A stretch of 64,000 bases of DNA from Fragum whitleyi (GCA_948146395.1 OX411556.1:29711056-29775055), one strand, 5' to 3'. Shown: positions 8,823 through 20,815, counted from the first letter of the stretch. Notes: generated by a model not told the origin, from the letters alone. Translations and numbers: made by a program.

Positions 8823-9119
8823 CTCATCTGCCACATTCAAATCATGGATAAAAACTGTTGTTCCAAATGGCCCCATTCTCAAGGTGAAGATCGGCCCAAA
8901 TTTCTTGTAGAGTTGATCCACAGAGAGGTGTGGGGTTGATGGGCTCAGTAAGTGTAGGCCCCCAATCAAGGGGATTGATATTGGCCCCGGTGGTGCCCCC
9001 TTCACATATATCAGATAGAGGTCCTTGACAGGATAATAGATTAGGAGTAGTACCAATAGAGTGAAAACAATCTGAAAATAAATAGGGGAAATTATTGATA
9101 GAGTGATTGTAAAAAACAC
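8823..9119 (-). CDS. Cytochrome P450, exon 1 (membrane anchor and hinge)
   Basis: This is the N-terminus of a microsomal CYP2-clan P450. Residues 17-38 are a hydrophobic signal anchor (IVFTLLVLLLIYY), followed by the proline-rich hinge APPGP (42-46), IPLIGGLHLL, and YKKFGPIFTLRMG, the A-helix/beta-1 segment. It ends with LNVADE and joins exon 2 in phase 0 (VADE|AFLK). The donor is GAG|GTAGGT. The Met at 9119 is the first in frame. However, a good acceptor (TTATTTTCAG) at 9072 would give a shorter version starting at ATT, with the start codon on an unseen upstream exon. RNA data would decide. Confidence 0.85.
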
Positions 9120-9189
9120 AATTTATTAACCATGATGCCTGACTTGACTGATTTAGGTGTTTCTGTAGATTTTTTCCAGGCCACTTGTT

Positions 9190-9754
9190 CAAAGTGCTCA
9201 AGGTGAGCTATTGTGATCATCCAATGTCTGTCATTCATCATCCGTCATGCATCGTCTGTCGTTTCTTTAAACATCTTCTTTTCCTGAACCACTGGGCCAA
9301 TCTTGTTGAAACTTAGCAGGGGTGTTCCTTGAGTCAAGTTCTACGAAAGTTGTTCAAATAAATGAAATAATCCCTTAACTACCCCTTTACCCTTAACAAA
9401 AAGGGTGAAAATAGGAAAATCTTCAAAAATCTTCTTCTCAGAAACCAGAAGGCAGACAGCTTTCATATTTGGTTTGTAGCATCATCTAGTGGGCCTCTAC
9501 CAAGTTTGTTCATACCAAGACCCTGGGGTCATATTTGACCTCCAGCAGGGTGTAACCCTTTTTACATAGAATCAAAGTGCAAAAAATCTTCAAAAATTTT
9601 CTTCTCTGAAACCAAAAGGTAGACAGCTTTCATATTTTGTATGTAGCATCATCTGGGGTCATATTTGGGCTCCACCCATCTGCATCCTTTGATGTCCCAG
9701 GGGGTCAAAGAGACTCAGGTGGGCAATCTAAGACCATCATGGTCCTCTTGTCTT
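9190..9754 (+). mobile_element. HINE-like element, family B, copy 1 (diverged)
   Basis: It starts within the 5' hairpin (GTGCTCAAGGTGAGC), then a TCCGTCATGCATCG microsatellite relic, then body repeats with 'TCTTCTCTGAAACCAGAAGG..AGACAGCTTTCATATTTGG' in two units. It ends with CAGGTGGGCAATCTAAGACC, the hairpin ACCATCATGGT and CCTCTTG. This is the family B architecture, here old. Confidence 0.7.
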
Positions 9755-12700
9755 CATTTAAAAAAAATGTTTTCTCAATATTCATTAACTTAATTTAAAA
9801 ACAATTTATTGCCGACAATTTCATTTTGGTTCTTGACAAGTAGAAAATCATCTTAAACTTGTCCAGGGACAAGTGGCGAAAATCCATATTTCAACACCCC
9901 TGCATTAATCCATTTTCTGATTTTAAGACTTGTCAAGAAATCTGCAGATGACGATTTTCAGTCAATGCTATTTTAGGAATTTGCATCTTCAAGTGAAAAT
10001 AACATTTTGGCCATTGATGAAATTTACATACTTAAAGGGACACTATCATGTTTGGAATTTCGATTTGCTGAATAGAAGTTTTTGCCCTTGAATGATGTGG
10101 CTTGGAATTTTGTAATCCTATATAAGGAAGAAAAGTTTACCTTTTAAATTGGCTTTTAGTTTGAAATGAGTTGTGAATTATTTGGATAATTTTAGTGGCT
10201 GTCAGCATAAAGGAATATCTTGGTTTGCATTATTTAGACGATATTTTGTGTTATAAATGTGATGAAGCTTTCATGAAATGGATTTTTCTCTTACTCAGTA
10301 AGGCTTTTTTTTCACCTAATTTGTTACTCAATGAACATCTGAACAAACTATCAAATGTCTTAACTATGATTGCTTTGAGACGGTTTCTTCTAAAAATGAT
10401 AAAGTAAATTTAGATGTATCCTTTAATGTTTTTCGGTTGATTATCATGAAATAAAGTCAGATTCTCATTTGATAATGTCACTGTCAAACCAGTCAAATTA
10501 TCACAAACTCATACCCTGCTTTTGGTCATTTCACCCTTTCTGATCTTACCTAAGCAGAGCCCAAAAAGTGAAGTAATCATGAATGTTGCATAGCATGCTT
10601 TAAAAAAATTTTCCCAAAATTTTCGAATGTCTTTTTGCATTGAAAAAATAGAATAATCATTTGTTTTTTGGAGTACAATCGATTGATATCTCATTTCATG
10701 AACAACAAAGTCTATTTATTCACTCATGGCTCTGCCATTCGTGAAAATATAGCTGTTGTTGTTCACTCATTTAATGTAAATCAATCTTGCACTGAAAAAA
10801 CTATTATCCTATGTATTTAAGTATTTATTTTGAAACTCATCTAGAACAATTTTACAGGAACTTAGATGTAACTGTGAGGAAATATTTTTGCAGAAAACAG
10901 TCTCTGCCATACACTATATCAGTTATTACTTTTTCTTAAAAAAGCATGAATTTGTAAAAGCTTTTTTAAAGAAACTTGAACAAAACACCATAATTCAGAA
11001 AAAAAACCAAACTGTTTTGGATATAATTGTATAAATGTATAAGTGGAATACAGTATTTCAATACACTTATATACAATTCATGTGTCAAAATTAGTAGTTC
11101 TACTTATGACTAATATTGATTGTAAGATTTTTGTGGTTAGAAAAATGATGCAAAGTGAAAAAATACATTTCTTTGATTAATGATGAATAAGTGTATTTTT
11201 AGGGTCTGCGCTGTGCATAAGATAGAATTGTCATGTTTGTGAATTTTTTGAAAAAAAGATTGCACAAGACTTTGTAAATGTTCTGATGTGCAAAGGGAAG
11301 TACAATTCTGAAATATTTTCTTACCATGATAGGTTCCGACATAAATGGGGGTCTGGGAGTCCTAGGCTCCTTGATTATCAGTTGGGACTCCTTCACTTGT
11401 CTCAGGCTCAACTGAGAATTTTCTCAAATTTTATTACATGTAAATGTATTCACATACATGTATATCTAACTCCCCTTGTGGGTATTACTGGCAGGTGCAA
11501 ATTATAACAACTTATTAATATTATCTTTTATGTGAATACCTTAAAATGAGTATTAAAACAGAATTACAGCTTTAATCTAAAATTGAAATTCGAGAAAATT
11601 TTGAATTGAGAATGAGAAAAGTTTTATAACTTCGGGCCCTGAACCAAATACTTGAACTCTGCTAGCTCATTTCTAGCTTATGGATTGAGCAACAATCTAA
11701 ATATCTGTTACAAATTAATAACAAAAAATAAATACAGAATGAAAAACAAGTGTATTTTAACACATGAATTTTAAATTAAATTAAGATGAAATTGAAAATA
11801 AAAAAGTCATTTAATGACAACACGGTTGGGATAAATAAATTTGATTAATAATTGCTAAGCTTTTATCCTTACTGAATTTATATAAATATAAGATACTGTT
11901 TGGTTTATGCAATGATGTGAATCAAATCATGGTCTTTTCTAATCACGACACCAGGCAATTTAAGTGCAATACTGATTTTAGTATCTTTATAACTTTCCCA
12001 TTAACAGTAGCAACCTTTCAAAAAATTTCAAGAACCTGTATAGCTTTTCTAAAAGTATCAGTTCCTACATTTTGGCTCAGAATTTTAGTTGAAAGAAATT
12101 AATTACTAAAACTTACTATGATTAGCATGGTCCTAGTCTGAGCTGCACTTATACGCACGTAAAAGCCAATCGCACGCAAATAAATAGGGCGCGCAAGCTG
12201 TTTTCATTACTTTACATACGACTACTGCTTGCCTCTTTTATAAGGTCTTCCAGGAGGACAAATTTACCGATTTTCGGTTATGGTTTGATCTTGTTTCGGC
12301 CCAGTAGGTTCAGCCTTTCTGGAGACCTGGTAGTAAATTGTCCAAGAATTAGAACAGACTTGGACCTGAACATTGTGCGAAATATCGAAGTTTTCCTTAA
12401 TATGTTGTCCAAATTCTAGCTCTAGCCTTATTAATCTGACCAAATATTTAGGGTTTTAACTGTTATTTAATCCTGTGAAAGCTTCAATATTTCCCCAGGC
12501 CTTCAAGAAGTTGTTGACATAGGTAGAGTTTTCTTGCTACAAATGCCTGATTTTCACATTAGAAAGAAGAGTGAAAAAGACATTTTATAGATAATTATAG
12601 CTAAAAAATAGTTTTTAAAAAGGTTTCAACCAATTTCATAGGACTTTTACACTGAGTTATACTCTATCTCTTTCTGATCCCAAAATTTTGAATTAATGAA

Positions 12701-13030
12701 TAATTAACTAGGCTTCTCTTTGTAGTCTTCATTTCTTTAAGAGATTCTGGCAGGGTTCACCACTAAGGGGTGTCCAGGAGTCCAAGACTCCTTGTTTATC
12801 AGCTAGGACTCCTTCATTTCTCAAGTAAGGAGTCCAGTGGACTCCCAGGATTATAATGAGAATATTTTACCTATTAAAATATACATGGACGTTTTCTGTT
12901 CAAGAACAGCCATTGTCAAACAGTAAATCTTCCAACTTCAAACCTCCAAAAATAATGTTTGCATGCATCGACATTTGTAGTTGTATTTTGAAAAAAGATT
13001 AATATTACTCTGGGTGAGATCATTGTGTAA
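9755..13030. other. Intergenic stretch, no gene recognised
   Basis: AT-rich DNA. 9835-9900 carries a dispersed sequence (GACAAGTAGAAAATCATC.. CCAGGGACA) also found at 35215 and 53345. 11335-11410 and 12765-12850 carry a shared repeat (GGAGTCC..ACTCCTT..TTATCAGYTRGGACTCCTT), with a further relic at 13105-13150. All frames in it look like chance frames. Confidence 0.5.
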
Positions 13031-13034
13031 ATGA

Positions 13035-13066
13035 AGAAATTGCTTTTAATAAGCAATTTCTTCGAT
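13035..13066. repeat. Hairpin GAAATTGCTT..AAGCAATTTC (copy 1)
   Basis: GAAGAAATTGCTT and its complement AAGCAATTTCTTC with a 5-base loop. Similar hairpins occur at 49178-49218 and 61100-61142. Confidence 0.7.
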
Positions 13067-13376
13067 TCCACAATAATCTCTGATTATAAAAAATTGGACT
13101 TTTAGCTTGGACTCCAAAATTCCTGAAGCTGGGAGTCCAGTGAACTCCTTACTCAAAAGAACTAAGAGTGGATCCCTGTTCTGGTAATGCTAGGGAGTTA
13201 ATAAAAACTGCTCCAGAAGCTTGACATCATGATAGATTCCACATTTCTCATTGGATTAGCTTCAAATTTTCACAGAATGGTTGTACCCTTTTAAACATGG
13301 TTCAGGGCCATCAAGTATCATGGAAGAAGGCACCTTTTTCAATGTTTCCTCAAGCTAGCTGGATTGCCCAAAATCC

Positions 13377-14673
13377 TTTTTATACGCCGCCGGAGGCGGA
13401 CGTATATTGGCGTCATCTTCTCTGTCTGTCCGTCTGTCCGTCCGTCCATTCATCAATCCGTCCGTCCGTCCATCAGTCTGTACATCCGTCCACTTTTCTT
13501 GTCAACGCAACTCCTCCTAAGTTTCTGGCTGGATCTTCTTGAAACTTGGTCAATGTGATCATCTCAATTGGTAGATGTGCATGAAGGAAGGATTTTACGG
13601 TTCGCTGATTTTTGCCTGAGTTATGCCCCTTGATAACTTAGTCTCTGGGTCCACTTTTCTTGTCAACACAACTCCTCCTAAGTTTATGGCTGGATCTTCT
13701 TGAAACTTGGTCAATGTAATCACCTCAATTGTTAGATGTGCATGAAGGAATGATTTTATGGTTTGTTGATTTTTGCCTGAGTTATGCCCCTTGATAACTT
13801 AGTCTCTGGGTCCACTTTTCTTGTCAACACAACTCCTTCTAAGTTTATGACTGGATCTTCTTGAAACTTGGTCAATGTAATCACCTCAATTGGTAGATGT
13901 GCATGAAGGAAGGATTTTACGGTTTGTTGATTTTGCCTGAGTTATGCCCCTTGATAACTTAGTCTCTGGGTCCACTTTTCTTGTCAACGCAACTCCTTCT
14001 AAGTTTCTGGCTGGATCTTTTTGAAACTTGGTCAATGTTATTTCCTCAATTGGTAGATGTGCATGAAGGAATGAATTTACGGTTTGTTGATTTTTGCCTA
14101 AGTAATGCCCCTTGAAAACTCTGGGCTTATTGCTTCAGTTATGCCCCCTTAAAATTTAGTCTCTGGGGCTTATTGAAATTGCAGCCTTGTGAATGCAACT
14201 CTTCCTAAGTTTCTGGCTGGATCTAAATGAAACTTCTTGGATGTTATAACCGAAATTGGTAGATGAGCATGAAGTAAGGATTTTATGGTTCATTAATTTT
14301 ACCCTAAATTATGCCCCCTTAAAACTTAGTATCTAGGGCTTATTGAAATTGTAGCCTTTTGAACACAACTCCTCCTTACTTTTTGTCTTTATTTAAATGA
14401 AACTTGGTCAATGTCATCACCATAATTTGTAGATATACATGGATCAAGGATTTTATGGCTCATTTATTTCCCTGAATTATGCCCCCTTAAAACTTAGTGC
14501 CTAGGGCTTATTGAAATTGCAGCCTTGTGAGGCAACTCCTCCTAACTTTTTGTCTTGATTTAAATGAAACTTGGTCATTTTCAATTTGGTTCTGTCAAAA
14601 TAAGTAGTGTCTATAATTATTTTCGTGAAACAGCAGCAAAGTGGGGGCGTATTTTGTGACGATGGCACTCTTG
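13377..14673 (+). mobile_element. HINE-like element, family F, copy 1
   Basis: The 5' end TTTTTATACGCCGCCGG has a small hairpin (GCCGGAGGCGGACGTAT), then TCCGTCCGTCC microsatellite, then tandem monomers of about 161 bp (TCCACTTTTCTTGTCAAC.. starting near 13490, 13651, 13811 and 13971), which diverge afterwards. The 3' side has GGGGGCGTAT, the complement of the 5' ATACGCC, then GTGACGATGGCAC and the terminus CTCTTG|TT. It encodes no protein. The plus-strand frames at its 5' end are microsatellite artefacts. Confidence 0.8.
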
Positions 14674-15112
14674 TTAGTATTATGAGTCAAATGTGGAAAA
14701 ATTTGGAAAGAATTTAAGAAAATTTTGGCACACTGTTACTCTTTCAGATCAGACACTGTTTTTTAACTGGTATTTAACATTGATCTTTATGATAACATAA
14801 TTACCTGAATTGTTTAAACAAGATATAGGGGGGTTTTATTGACCCAAATGTGACCCCTACTATTTAGATTAATAAAAATCTGATTATTCCTACTCAGCTT
14901 TACACATGCTTTCATAGGAATGAATAACACACTGTATTGAATGTAATATATATTTTGTTAATTGATAAAATATGTCGGTAATTGTTATTTAGGCATTTTC
15001 CACACACGTCACATTCAGGTCAAATAAACCAAGGTATATCTTTCATGAATTTAGACAACATGGCCTTAGTGGATAACAAAAGTTTCCAAGTAATTACTGG
15101 ATTAACCACATA

Positions 15113-15428
15113 TATAAATATATTTCCTCTTATAATAGCGCCCTCCCTAATTGTAGCACCCCTACATTTTTTACTAAGAAAACACACTTCAAATTCCGAA
15201 ATTTTTGGAACTTCTTGAAACTTCTTCTCTAATCTGAGATGAACTTCCCCTTAACAATCATTTATATGATTGTTCAGAGGAATTTCACCTCAAATTAAAG
15301 GAAAAGGGGCCTGAAAGACATCAATTTGAAAAAAAATTAAATCAGAAAATGCATATTAAATAAAAGCTCCCTAACCATGTTATGTATAGCTCCTAGGAGC
15401 GCTTATTAGGAGATATTCGGTAACCTCG
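15113..15428. mobile_element. MITE with TATTTCCTCTTATAATAGCG ends
   Basis: The left end TATTTCCTCTTATAATAGCG is roughly complementary to the right end GCGCTTATTAGGAGATATTC. Internally, CCTTTTCC/AAATTCCTCTGAACAATC palindromes are centred on ATATGAT (15268). Relatives lie at 2590-2800 and 58990-59230. Confidence 0.6.
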
Positions 15429-15939
15429 AGGCTTCTTTACTTCTGTTAGGCAATCGGGAGTGTTCTGGGTTCAGCATGACATGGGATAATGAAATATTTC
15501 TTAAATTTCACATTAATTCTGTGAATATCTTTCCTGGTAAATCATCAAGAATATAATCATATGGATGAAAAACTATTGAAGTTCAATTTTAACTTATTCA
15601 TATTGACCGCATTTTGAACCTTTGACACTTAACGGTCAGATTATCAATTAATCCACAATTGCTCAAGGCAGTTGATTGCTCCAAATTTCGGATAAAAATT
15701 AGAGGACAGTTTTTGCTTCTGTGTTCTAGAATATGGATAGAGAATTAATACAGAGGTCTTAGAGGACAAAATGTATGAAATTTCTAGTCTAAACTGATGT
15801 GTACTTTTCCAAAAGGAAGTAACATTCATCCTAAATGATTCAATCAATTTAAAATAAAACTAGTACAAAAACAGTGACATCAAAATGGCCAACTGTCTTG
15901 CAATTTCAAACTTATCATACCTATATTATACTATGTTTA

Positions 15940-16080
15940 GTGGGTATTTTGGAGCCAGCTTGTCAGCGGACAGTATTTTGGTGCATCTGTCTGTCTGTAG
16001 CATTTTCTTGTCTGCCAAATTTCTCAGCAACTAATGGGTGGATTTCATTAAAACTTTACAGATGTGATTAGTATCACGCA
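15940..16080 (+). mobile_element. HINE-like remnant
   Basis: GTCTGTCTGTAG microsatellite relic, then 'TTCTTGTCTGCCAAATTTCTCAGCAACTAATGGGTGGATTTCATTAAAACTTTACAGATGTG', the first-monomer style of the other families. Both ends are lost. Quoted bases are non-contiguous pieces of a single degraded monomer. Confidence 0.4.
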
Positions 16081-16129
16081 GAGATGTGCAAGTGATAATT
16101 GGTTATGATCCATTGACTTTTATAGGGTT

Positions 16130-16200
16130 AATTTATGTTTTTGAGGGTGTTAACATTTGCAGAGACCTGAAAAATGGCACTCGGGGTCTCTGCAAATATA
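16130..16200. repeat. Foldback around TTTGCAGAGACC
   Basis: ATTTGCAGAGACC (about 16155-16167) is complementary to GGTCTCTGCAAAT (16185-16197), with a loop of about 17 bases. The outer flanks GGGTGTTAAC and ATAAACGCCC are also partly complementary. Confidence 0.6.
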
Positions 16201-16299
16201 AACGCCCGAAAAAGCGTGAATTGACGCTATTATTTCATAAAAAGATAGATAAGAGCAAAATAATTTCATGGAAATGATATAAAACCAGTTACAAACCTA

Positions 16300-16620
16300 C
16301 TTATATGCCGTCATGCATTACACCATCCATCTTGTTTATACCGACGTTGCTTGGTTAATTTATGACGTCACACAATTTAACGCGGGATTTAGAGCAACGT
16401 CTTTAGGTATGCTCTATAATAACGTTGGACAAGGAAACTGATAAAGTGTATAGGTCCAGATCAAGAATATTAAAGGTGGTAATGGCAGCGGCCTCTCGAC
16501 TCTATAGACCGGAAGTGGGTTTTCGTTTATTTTACGGCTCTTTTTGTGCGTTGTTTAAAAAGACCGGTTTTCGTAAGATTCTACGTATGGAAATAACGTA
16601 GAATAATGATGGTAAAACTT
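16300..16620 (+). promoter_or_regulatory. Candidate promoter patch (CRE and ETS sites)
   Basis: This CpG-containing island in AT-rich DNA has a perfect CRE palindrome TGACGTCA (16363-16370), AACGCGGG, several ACGT motifs, and an ETS-type site CCGGAAGTG (16509-16517). It lies 3.5 kb upstream of the first recognised SMARCD exon on the same strand, so it may be that gene's promoter. A 39-codon frame starts at 16482 (MAAASRLYRPEV..), but its phase and sequence do not fit SMARCD. Functional role is inferred only. Confidence 0.35.
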
Positions 16621-17424
16621 CATAATTTAGCTTCTTTTCAACATTTGATATTAATTGAATTACTAAATCATTTAATTAAACAATAAAAATGCGTTAAAAC
16701 CCTCATTTAATTAGGAGGGTCACTGTAAAATAACGGAAATCTTTCTTATTTGCATGGAAAGGTATGCTGAATTTTTTACCAAAAAAAGGAAAAATATGGA
16801 TTATAAACATATCGGAAAATAAGAAAAATTCATTGGGTAATTTCTTAAAAAAAATAGGTTTTTGTGGCATTTTTTATCAGTAAAATTACAAAAATTAGTG
16901 CATTTTTAACTTTTGAAGGCAAATTGTGCAAATGCAATTGATCAAAGAGAAATTTTCTTGTCAATAGCCCTTGTGTACATGTATAAGGTCTATCAAAATG
17001 TATGTGTTTTATAGCTATAACATAGTACAGAGTTCATACTAGACCTAAAACTAATATAACCGTTTTACTGAAAAATGGCCTATACCACTCAAGGGCAAAT
17101 AACTCTAGCATGAAAACGAGCGTGGAAAGGTACCTTCAAATTTTGATATAATGACTACACAATGTTAATCTACAACATATGTGACCAAGAAAAAAATTCA
17201 TTGAGCGGAAAAAAATGACGCCATGACTGTGTCCATTGCTACCTTAAGTGAAAAAAGGGGGGTGTTAACAGCACGTGAAAATACTTATTAATCCACGTTT
17301 TCTCTCGTTAATGCCATGGTATTGTCCATTAGTGTACCCCTATAACCACCTAAAAACGCACATGTTATGCAATAATGAAAGAAAGATGGCCTTGTTGATG
17401 GAAAATGGCATTTTATTATTGACA

Positions 17425-17470
17425 AGCACTTTCAGGGGGTATAAGTCCGCTTTGCCACAGTCTAATTTTA
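17425..17470 (+). mobile_element. HINE-like family D, orphan 3' end
   Basis: GGGGGTATAAGTCCGCTTTG then CCACAGTCTAAT resembles the family D 3' end at 21880-21916 (GGGGGGTATTAGTCCGCTC, TGTGACAGTTCTAG). The body is missing or unrecognisable. Confidence 0.5.
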
Positions 17471-17486
17471 ACTTTTTCTTAGAGCC

Positions 17487-17660
17487 TTAATCCTTGTCAT
17501 GCTGAATCTGGAATATTCTTTTTTGTCAGGTTTCAAAGACAAAGATCAGACTGCACTTATGTGAAGTTTGATCTTAGCCTTTACCACCTGATCATTCATT
17601 AAAACAAAAAAGTTGAAAATTATATTCCAAAATAAATATTGATTCACACAATTAATGAAT
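17487..17660. mobile_element. piggyBac-like MITE, partial copy 4
   Basis: TTAATCCTTGTCATGCTGAA at the left end, then the palindrome region AGATCAGACTGCACTTATGT..GATCTTAG. The right end is lost. Confidence 0.65.
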
Positions 17661-17694
17661 TCAATGCTTTGCTACTTGCCTTAGAAGGCAACTT

Positions 17695-17970
17695 AATCAA
17701 AAGGAAAAAAATGGCAGATTTTAAGTTATAAGGTTTGTTTTACTGTTTTCTGTTTGTCTGTTTGTCGGTCTGCAAAACTTAAAAAAAAATAATAACAATG
17801 CCTTCAAGGCCATTAAAGATGCAATTGTCATATTTAGTAAGATGATAGATCTCTATAGTGCGCATCCAAAGATACCTGAGGGTCAAGGACATGTGACAAG
17901 GTTAAGGTCATCAGTCAAGGTCAGTTTTAAAAAAATTCCTGTTAACGGGGCATTTGTGTTTAACAAGATA
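17695..17970 (+). mobile_element. HINE-like family E, degraded copy
   Basis: GTTTGTCTGTTTGTCGGTC microsatellite relic, then 'TGATAGATCTCTATAGTG', 'CAAGGACATGTGACAAGG', 'AAGGTCATCAGTCAAGGTC', and the 3' end GGGGCATTTGTGTTTAACAA, as in the copies at 34341 and 36153. Confidence 0.6.
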
Positions 17971-17989
17971 TAGTTATTATGATTGGTTA

Positions 17990-19550
17990 TAAAATCAAAG
18001 CACTGAAAGTGCTGATGGTGAACGAATCTGATGGCATTCTAGAGTGTTATATTGAATTCTTTGAGAAAAGAGAAATTATTAATGTAAAAAATAATTAAGG
18101 GAAAGTGTCGAGACAAATTTTGGCAAATTCAAATTTACTTTGCATTTAAAATTTTTGTTCTCAAATATTACAATGAAATTGAAAAAATATATGGTAGACA
18201 ACTTAACAGGAAACATAGTGTGTTTTTTATTTGGCTTTGTTGATGTTGTTTAAATGTATTTTTTGGTTCATAATACAAACAGATTCAATATTATTTACTG
18301 AATATTTGAGTTTTTTTCAATTATCATATGCTCCAAGTGGCAGCTTTGTGCTTCTCTAATATGTAACATCATTTCTTTCTTAACTCAGAAAAAAGGAGGA
18401 AGAAAGGTAATTCAATTTCAACATGCAGAACCCATATTTTACCAGAACAAAGAGCAGTTTTCTGCATTTTGACTATGAAACATAATCCGTTGGGGCTCTT
18501 GAACTTTAATGACCTGAATGGGGTCCCCCATCCCCCTAATTCAAAGACAGCTATTTTGTCTGCAACCAAAAAGCTGTAATTAAAATGTTTTGGTCTCTTT
18601 CATAAATATACAGAGTTTTATGGAAGATGATTATATGATGCCATTGTGTAAAAAAGAATAAAAGAAAAGCAATAGGATTTATGTAGGTAGGTACAGCTAA
18701 TGGATTGTCTAAATATAGGATAGTGGATAATAGTAAAACTAATAAGGTAAAAGGTGGAGGCTAGGTAAGGATGTAGGCTAATAATAGATGTGGTGGGAGG
18801 GATACCAAAAATCCATGTTTTGGTGCTCCAGTCCACAGGTGATTGATTCACAATCCAAATTTCATCTTACAGGTTATTATATATTAACATGTATGGCAAA
18901 ACTCAGATTATGAAAAATTGCTTCAGCCACCGTGATTTTACTTGAGAAATTGTTTATAGCAGCGCTCATCCCTATTCAAACAAAAGTCACAAGAAAGGTT
19001 GTACATTTAAAACATGTGTCAATTAACTCTTGAAACCAGTCTCAAGACTGACTGTCGCATGTTGAAAAGTTATTTAAATCCAATTGCATAAACCACAGAT
19101 GTCATTAGACTGGTTACTATTTCTAATGCTAACTACATGTATAGATATGTACAGTATAAACAAGTTGAGGAGGTCAGGCCCTAAAAACACATATTTACGG
19201 CAATTAAACTACAAGTTGCAATAGCAAGGACTGAGATAGAAAACATAGTTTGTGTCTAAACAGTGTATAGACACAAATTTTGTTTTGCTTTTAACTCTAA
19301 ATAAGCTTATGTGGATCATCCATTCGCATGATTAAAAATTGCAACTTCATTTTGTATTTTAAAGGGGAATTTTGCATTATCTTCACATGTTAAAGAATTC
19401 TAGTATCCTGCCATTAACATCAGAAACAGTGATTTTGCAAAGAGAAGTATTGAGAAATACTAAATTGAATCTAAAAGGTCATTACTTAATTTTGAGGCTA
19501 TTAAGAACCTACAGGCTGTTCCCTACTAAATAACGCTGGTGAACGAAAAA
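17990..19550. repeat. Large dispersed repeat, copy 2
   Basis: It aligns in order with copy 1 (4513-5310 and 7100-7499) but has only about 0.3 kb in place of copy 1's 1.8-kb interior. An embedded SINE-body relic (GGAGGCTAGGTAAGGATGT, TGGTGCTCCAGTCCACAGG at 18754-18838) is shared with copy 1, so the SINE was there before the repeat spread. Confidence 0.6.
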
Positions 19551-20073
19551 GTTTTCATGGAAAATCAACAGGTATAGCTTGGTTAACTCTCAAGATCTGA
19601 AATGATGTCTCAGCCTTGTAAGGTCAAGGTCATATGTTGAAAATTAGATTATCCAAAGCGTAATGGAACACATTATTTTGGAAATAGATTAAAAAAAAGA
19701 AAAAAAGAAAGACACAATTTTCATCTAGTATGAGAGAGTCTAGGTCAAGTTGATGGTCCAAAATTTTCCACTTTTTATATGCTGCTGAAGTTGGTCGAAC
19801 ATTTCAATCTGTACATCCATACATATGATTCTTGTTAAGACAAGATTTTTTTCCTTCAATCATGCACAGATTTGAATGAAACTTTTACAGAATGTTCCAA
19901 ATCATGTGACCATGTATAAATCTTTACCCCCTACCCCTTTAATTTCACTAAAAAATTTTTCCTCCATCTCATTAAATTTATTCTGAAACAATTCCAAAAC
20001 CATTTATTGTCCTTGTCATTTTCATGATATATACTATAGTATAGTATAATTCATATTTCTGTTTCCATTTCAG

Positions 20074-20209
20074 GGTCCTCCAAGACCAGGATTCAGCCCA
20101 GGCCCTGGCCACCCAGGAGGGGGCCCACCAATGTCAGGTGTTCCAACAAGAATGGGCATGCCTGGGCCCCATGGTTCTATGGCCCCACACCCATTTCCAG
20201 GTAACTTTG
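20074..20209 (+). CDS. SMARCD: SMARCD/BAF60, N-terminal Gly-Pro-Met-rich exon
   Basis: This is an exon of the SWI/SNF (BAF) chromatin-remodelling subunit of about 60 kDa, a nuclear adaptor linking the ATPase complex to transcription factors. It reads GPPRPGFSPGPGHPGGGPP, MSGVPTRMGMPGPHGSMAPH, PFPGNF, like the disordered Pro/Gly/Met-rich start of animal SMARCD proteins. The acceptor is CCATTTCAG and it begins in phase 0. Two donors nine bases apart (GTAACT at 20201, GTGAGC at 20210) both leave phase 1 and join 33084 correctly; the longer form is given here. Upstream coding exon(s), including the start codon, were not found. Confidence 0.85.
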
Positions 20210-20354
20210 GTGAGCATGTAGTGGTTTTATTTTTGTGATTATTAGCTCAGCTGGTCAAAGGCCAGCAAGTTTCTGTCATGGTGATGTGTTGGTTGTGCAT
20301 GAGTCCAGTAATATTGTGACTGTTAAGCTCACATGAGCACAAAATTTTGACGCC

Positions 20355-20815
20355 TCAACGTGAAACAGTTGTAACTGTCCATTCACTGTAAAAGCTCTAA
20401 TAAAACCCTGGGATTTTATTTGAATTATTACATTGCTGTTACAAGGGGTAGGCTTACCTACATATCATGGGCTCAGTGGGAAACAATTGTAACAGCCTAT
20501 AAAAATATAGTCAGTTGCAACTGTTTTGCGCTGAGCCATTATTATTTGTAAAGACTTGAAAAAGTAGCCAAATATAAACATTATATGCACCAAATATTAA
20601 AAATTGATTCAGGAAATTGTGCATAAAACCTCTGTTAAATTTATAGTGACCTTGATTTTACATATTAGAGCCTTTATTAGAGGCTTCAGGAGTTAGTATA
20701 ATATCATCAAAAATTGTTGATTTTAACCTCCGAAAAGGATGATTGGATTTTAATAGAGCATGGATATTTATAGGCTGTTACAACTGTTTCGTGCTAAGCC
20801 ATCAAAATTGCTCAT
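20355..20815. repeat. Repeat with AACAGTTGTAACTG palindromic modules
   Basis: GAAACAGTTGTAACTG (20362), GGGAAACAATTGTAACAGCC..GCAACTGTTTTGCGCTGAG (20481-20535), and GGCTGTTACAACTGTTTCGT (20772) are related modules. 'AAAGCTCTAATAAAACCCTG' (20389) and 'TTATTAGAGGCTTCAGG' (20672) form outer complementary parts, and the same pair occurs at 61590-61670. Confidence 0.5.

Noticed and set aside
8842..9201. Separate 119-codon minus-strand gene
   Set aside because: It is an alternative frame of P450 exon 1; the correct frame has the signal anchor and PPGP hinge.
13364..13558. Serine/proline/valine-rich proteins at HINE starts (also 21145, 34711, 36141, 38546, 43606)
   Set aside because: All come from translation of the CGTCCGTCCG microsatellite at the 5' end of the elements.
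16482..16601. SMARCD first exon starting MAAASRL
   Set aside because: The only donor-like site gives the wrong phase for the exon at 20074 and the peptide has none of the expected Gln/Pro/Gly character.
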